A stretch of 64,000 nt of DNA from Bacteriovoracaceae bacterium (lineage in GTDB: Bacteria; Bdellovibrionota; Bacteriovoracia; Bacteriovoracales; Bacteriovoracaceae): contig JAIEMA010000013.1 in assembly GCA_019752535.1 (NCBI GenBank), forward strand, positions 1-64,000. The letters run 5' to 3'. Below, in pieces: positions 61,932 through 64,000 of this stretch. The stretch's first letter is position 1, and each line of letters starts with the position of its first letter. The translations under genes and the position numbers were made by a program. The notes below the pieces were generated by a model. That model worked only from the letters and a program-made list of their open reading frames with translations, was not told where the DNA came from and searched no databases.

Positions 61932-63779
61932 ATGAATAAATTTGATCTCATAGTTGTTGGTGGCGGACACGCAGGCGTTGAGGCTGCGTGGATTGCATCG
62001 CAGTTCGATTTAGATGTCGCCATTGTTACTCTTCCCGATGTTGGTCTTGCCTCAGCTCCTTGCAACCCCTCAGTGGGTGGAGTGGGTAAGGGACAAGTGG
62101 TCCGCGAGCTTGATGCTCTTGGTGGTTTGATGGGTCGCCTTGCGGATTTGGCTGGAATTCAATACCGCACCCTGAATGATTCAAAGGGCCTCGCCGTTCA
62201 ATCGACACGTGTTCAGATTGATAAGTCTCGCTACTCTGCCTTTGCAGAAGATATCGTTTCAAAGACCAAAAATATCACAGTGATTAGAGCCAAGATGCTT
62301 GGGGCTTCCTCTCTAGAAGGTGGCTTTTTAGTGTCGACTTCACAGGGTGATTACGGTTCAAAGAAGCTTGTGATGACAGTGGGAACATTTCTTAACGGAA
62401 AGCTTCACCAAGGAATGAATCAATGCTCTGGTGGTCGAGTAGGTGTTGAATCCTCTGATTCGCTTTTGAGCCTATTCTCTTCTATCAAAAAGAGACCTTC
62501 TCGATTTAAGACGGGAACTCCTTCTCGTCTTCTGAAGGGCTCAATTGATACTACAAAAATGGTAGAGCAGCCCTCTGATCCTCAAACGAGAAACTTTCAT
62601 TGTATGGGGGAGTATAGTGCAAGAAATCTTCCTCAGGTGAGTTGCTTTCTCACGCACACAAATGAAAAAACCCTCGAGATCATCAGGGACAATAAAGAAA
62701 AATCTCCGATGTATAACGGCCAAATTCAAGGCGTGGGGGCCAGATACTGTCCTTCAATTGAAGATAAGGCCTATCGCTACCCTGATCGTAACTCTCACCA
62801 CGTTTTTGTCGAACCCGAGGGTCTAGACCTTGATACCGTTTATCCTTCAGGGATTAGCTCTAGCCTTCCGGCAGAGATACAAGAAGCCTTCATTCATACG
62901 ATTGAAGGACTTGAGAGTGCAGTGATTTCTATTCCGGGATACGCTGTTGAATATGATGTTGTTGATACAACGGAGCTTAATCTCGCTTTGGAGTATAAAG
63001 ATATTCCAGGTCTTTATTTTGCCGGTCAGGTAAACGGAACATCTGGCTATGAGGAAGCGGCCGGACAAGGTTGGGTTGCTGGTGTCAACGCCGCACTTTC
63101 TTGTTTTAACCGCGCCCCTGTATTTCTCTCAAGACATGATTCATATATTGGAGTGATGATTGAAGACCTCATTTCCAATACTCGTGACGAACCTTACCGA
63201 TTATTTACTTCTAGATCAGAAAATAGACTTTTTATTCGTGAAGACAACGCAATAATTCGTATGCACCCCTACCGTTCATACCTATTGCTCCAAAATGGCT
63301 TAGACGCCTTTTTAGAGCGTTTTGTGCAAAAAACACAGATTTTGAGTAAAATTTGTGACGAATTTATATTTCCTGAGAACTCACCCGATATTTTAGAGTT
63401 TTTTGAAAATCAATTATCGACAATGTCTCGCTCACTCACGCTTTCAGAGCTTTTGAAACAAGCTTGGCTTGATCCAGTTCGAACTCTTGAGAGAGTTCTA
63501 ATCAAATTTGATATTGTTTTTTCAAAAGACGTTATCAGAACAGTCGCGATCGAAAAAAAATACGCTGGCTACATCACTCGTTTTGATGAACAGTTTGAAA
63601 AAATCAAGAAAATGGACGGAACTCATATAGATTGGGAGAAAATCAGCAAATCCCAGAATGTTTCATTTGAGTGTCGATCACGAATTGAGAAAATTAAGCC
63701 CTCTACGTTTGGTCAACTCAAGCGTATTGAGGGAATCAGACCTGCCACGTTAGCTGTAGTCGCTTCACAGGCCCTCTAA
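61932..63779 (+). CDS. mnmG: tRNA uridine-5-carboxymethylaminomethyl modification enzyme MnmG
   Basis: DLIVVGGGHAGVEAAWIA, CNPSVGGVGKGQVVRELDALGGLMG, GTFLNGKLHQG, FKTGTPSRL, GQVNGTSGYEEAAGQG. Confidence 0.98.
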   Translation: MNKFDLIVVGGGHAGVEAAWIASQFDLDVAIVTLPDVGLASAPCNPSVGGVGKGQVVRELDALGGLMGRLADLAGIQYRTLNDSKGLAVQSTRVQIDKSRYSAFAEDIVSKTKNITVIRAKMLGASSLEGGFLVSTSQGDYGSKKLVMTVGTFLNGKLHQGMNQCSGGRVGVESSDSLLSLFSSIKKRPSRFKTGTPSRLLKGSIDTTKMVEQPSDPQTRNFHCMGEYSARNLPQVSCFLTHTNEKTLEIIRDNKEKSPMYNGQIQGVGARYCPSIEDKAYRYPDRNSHHVFVEPEGLDLDTVYPSGISSSLPAEIQEAFIHTIEGLESAVISIPGYAVEYDVVDTTELNLALEYKDIPGLYFAGQVNGTSGYEEAAGQGWVAGVNAALSCFNRAPVFLSRHDSYIGVMIEDLISNTRDEPYRLFTSRSENRLFIREDNAIIRMHPYRSYLLLQNGLDAFLERFVQKTQILSKICDEFIFPENSPDILEFFENQLSTMSRSLTLSELLKQAWLDPVRTLERVLIKFDIVFSKDVIRTVAIEKKYAGYITRFDEQFEKIKKMDGTHIDWEKISKSQNVSFECRSRIEKIKPSTFGQLKRIEGIRPATLAVVASQAL

Positions 63780-63780
63780 A

Positions 63781-64000
63781 ATGATGAATTTCTCCCTAAA
63801 ATACCTCAATCTCCTTAAAACAAAGTTTGAAGGGTTAAATTTGACTCGGATTCTCGATGAGCAGGAGTTCTACGACAAACAGATTCTCGACTCTATTCTT
63901 CCTTATGAGCAATGTGAGGAGTTTAAGAATCTCATTGAATCGAGAAAATTGGTTGTTGATGTTGGCTTTGGGGGAGGCTTTCCCATCCTTCCCTTGGCTC
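63781..64000 (+). CDS. rsmG: 16S rRNA (guanine-N7)-methyltransferase RsmG, N-terminal part (truncated by window edge)
   Basis: MMNFSLKYLNLLKTKFEGLNLTRILDEQEFYDKQILDSILP...VVDVGFGGGFPILPLA; position after mnmG. Confidence 0.88.
   Translation, partial: MMNFSLKYLNLLKTKFEGLNLTRILDEQEFYDKQILDSILPYEQCEEFKNLIESRKLVVDVGFGGGFPILPLA

Overview
The window is a bacterial chromosomal segment around the replication origin. Gene content and style suggest a Bdellovibrio/Bacteriovorax-like organism, but that is inference only. Left to right it holds: a minus-strand dcw cell-wall/division cluster (ftsW fragment, murD, mraY, murF, murE, ftsI, ftsL-like, rsmH) continuing into mtnP, a dksA-like gene, mglA, a roadblock/mglB-like gene, recR, ybaB, dnaX and an SRP (4.5S) RNA gene; a lipoprotein nitrilase; tRNA-Ser(GGA) and tadA; an envelope glycosyltransferase group; serS with two tRNA-Ser genes and one tRNA-Arg; a large TPR protein; a nuo membrane-arm operon (A,H,J,K,L,M,N) followed by five tightly overlapping unknown membrane ORFs; mfd, two SurA/PpiC-type PPIases, pdxA and uvrA; F0 ATP synthase genes only (c, a and accessory); gyrA-gyrB-recF-dnaN, an oriC-like region, dnaA; then divergent rpmH-rnpA-yidD-yidC-mnmE-[parS]-mnmG-rsmG (partial). 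Main hunt results: (1) the five ORFs after nuoN look by eye like a diverged 'shadow' complex I membrane arm in the order A'-H'-J'-K'-N', with key NuoA/NuoK acidic residues lost; (2) dnaX carries an A-AAA-AAG slippery heptamer with an upstream SD-like AGGTGA and a -1 frame stop one codon later, predicting a gamma-like product; (3) a perfect 16-bp parS palindrome abuts the mnmG start codon; (4) the ATP synthase c subunit carries the Na+-site residue pattern (Q...ES...Y); (5) an SRP RNA gene is present upstream of dnaX. All homology calls are by eye, with no database search.
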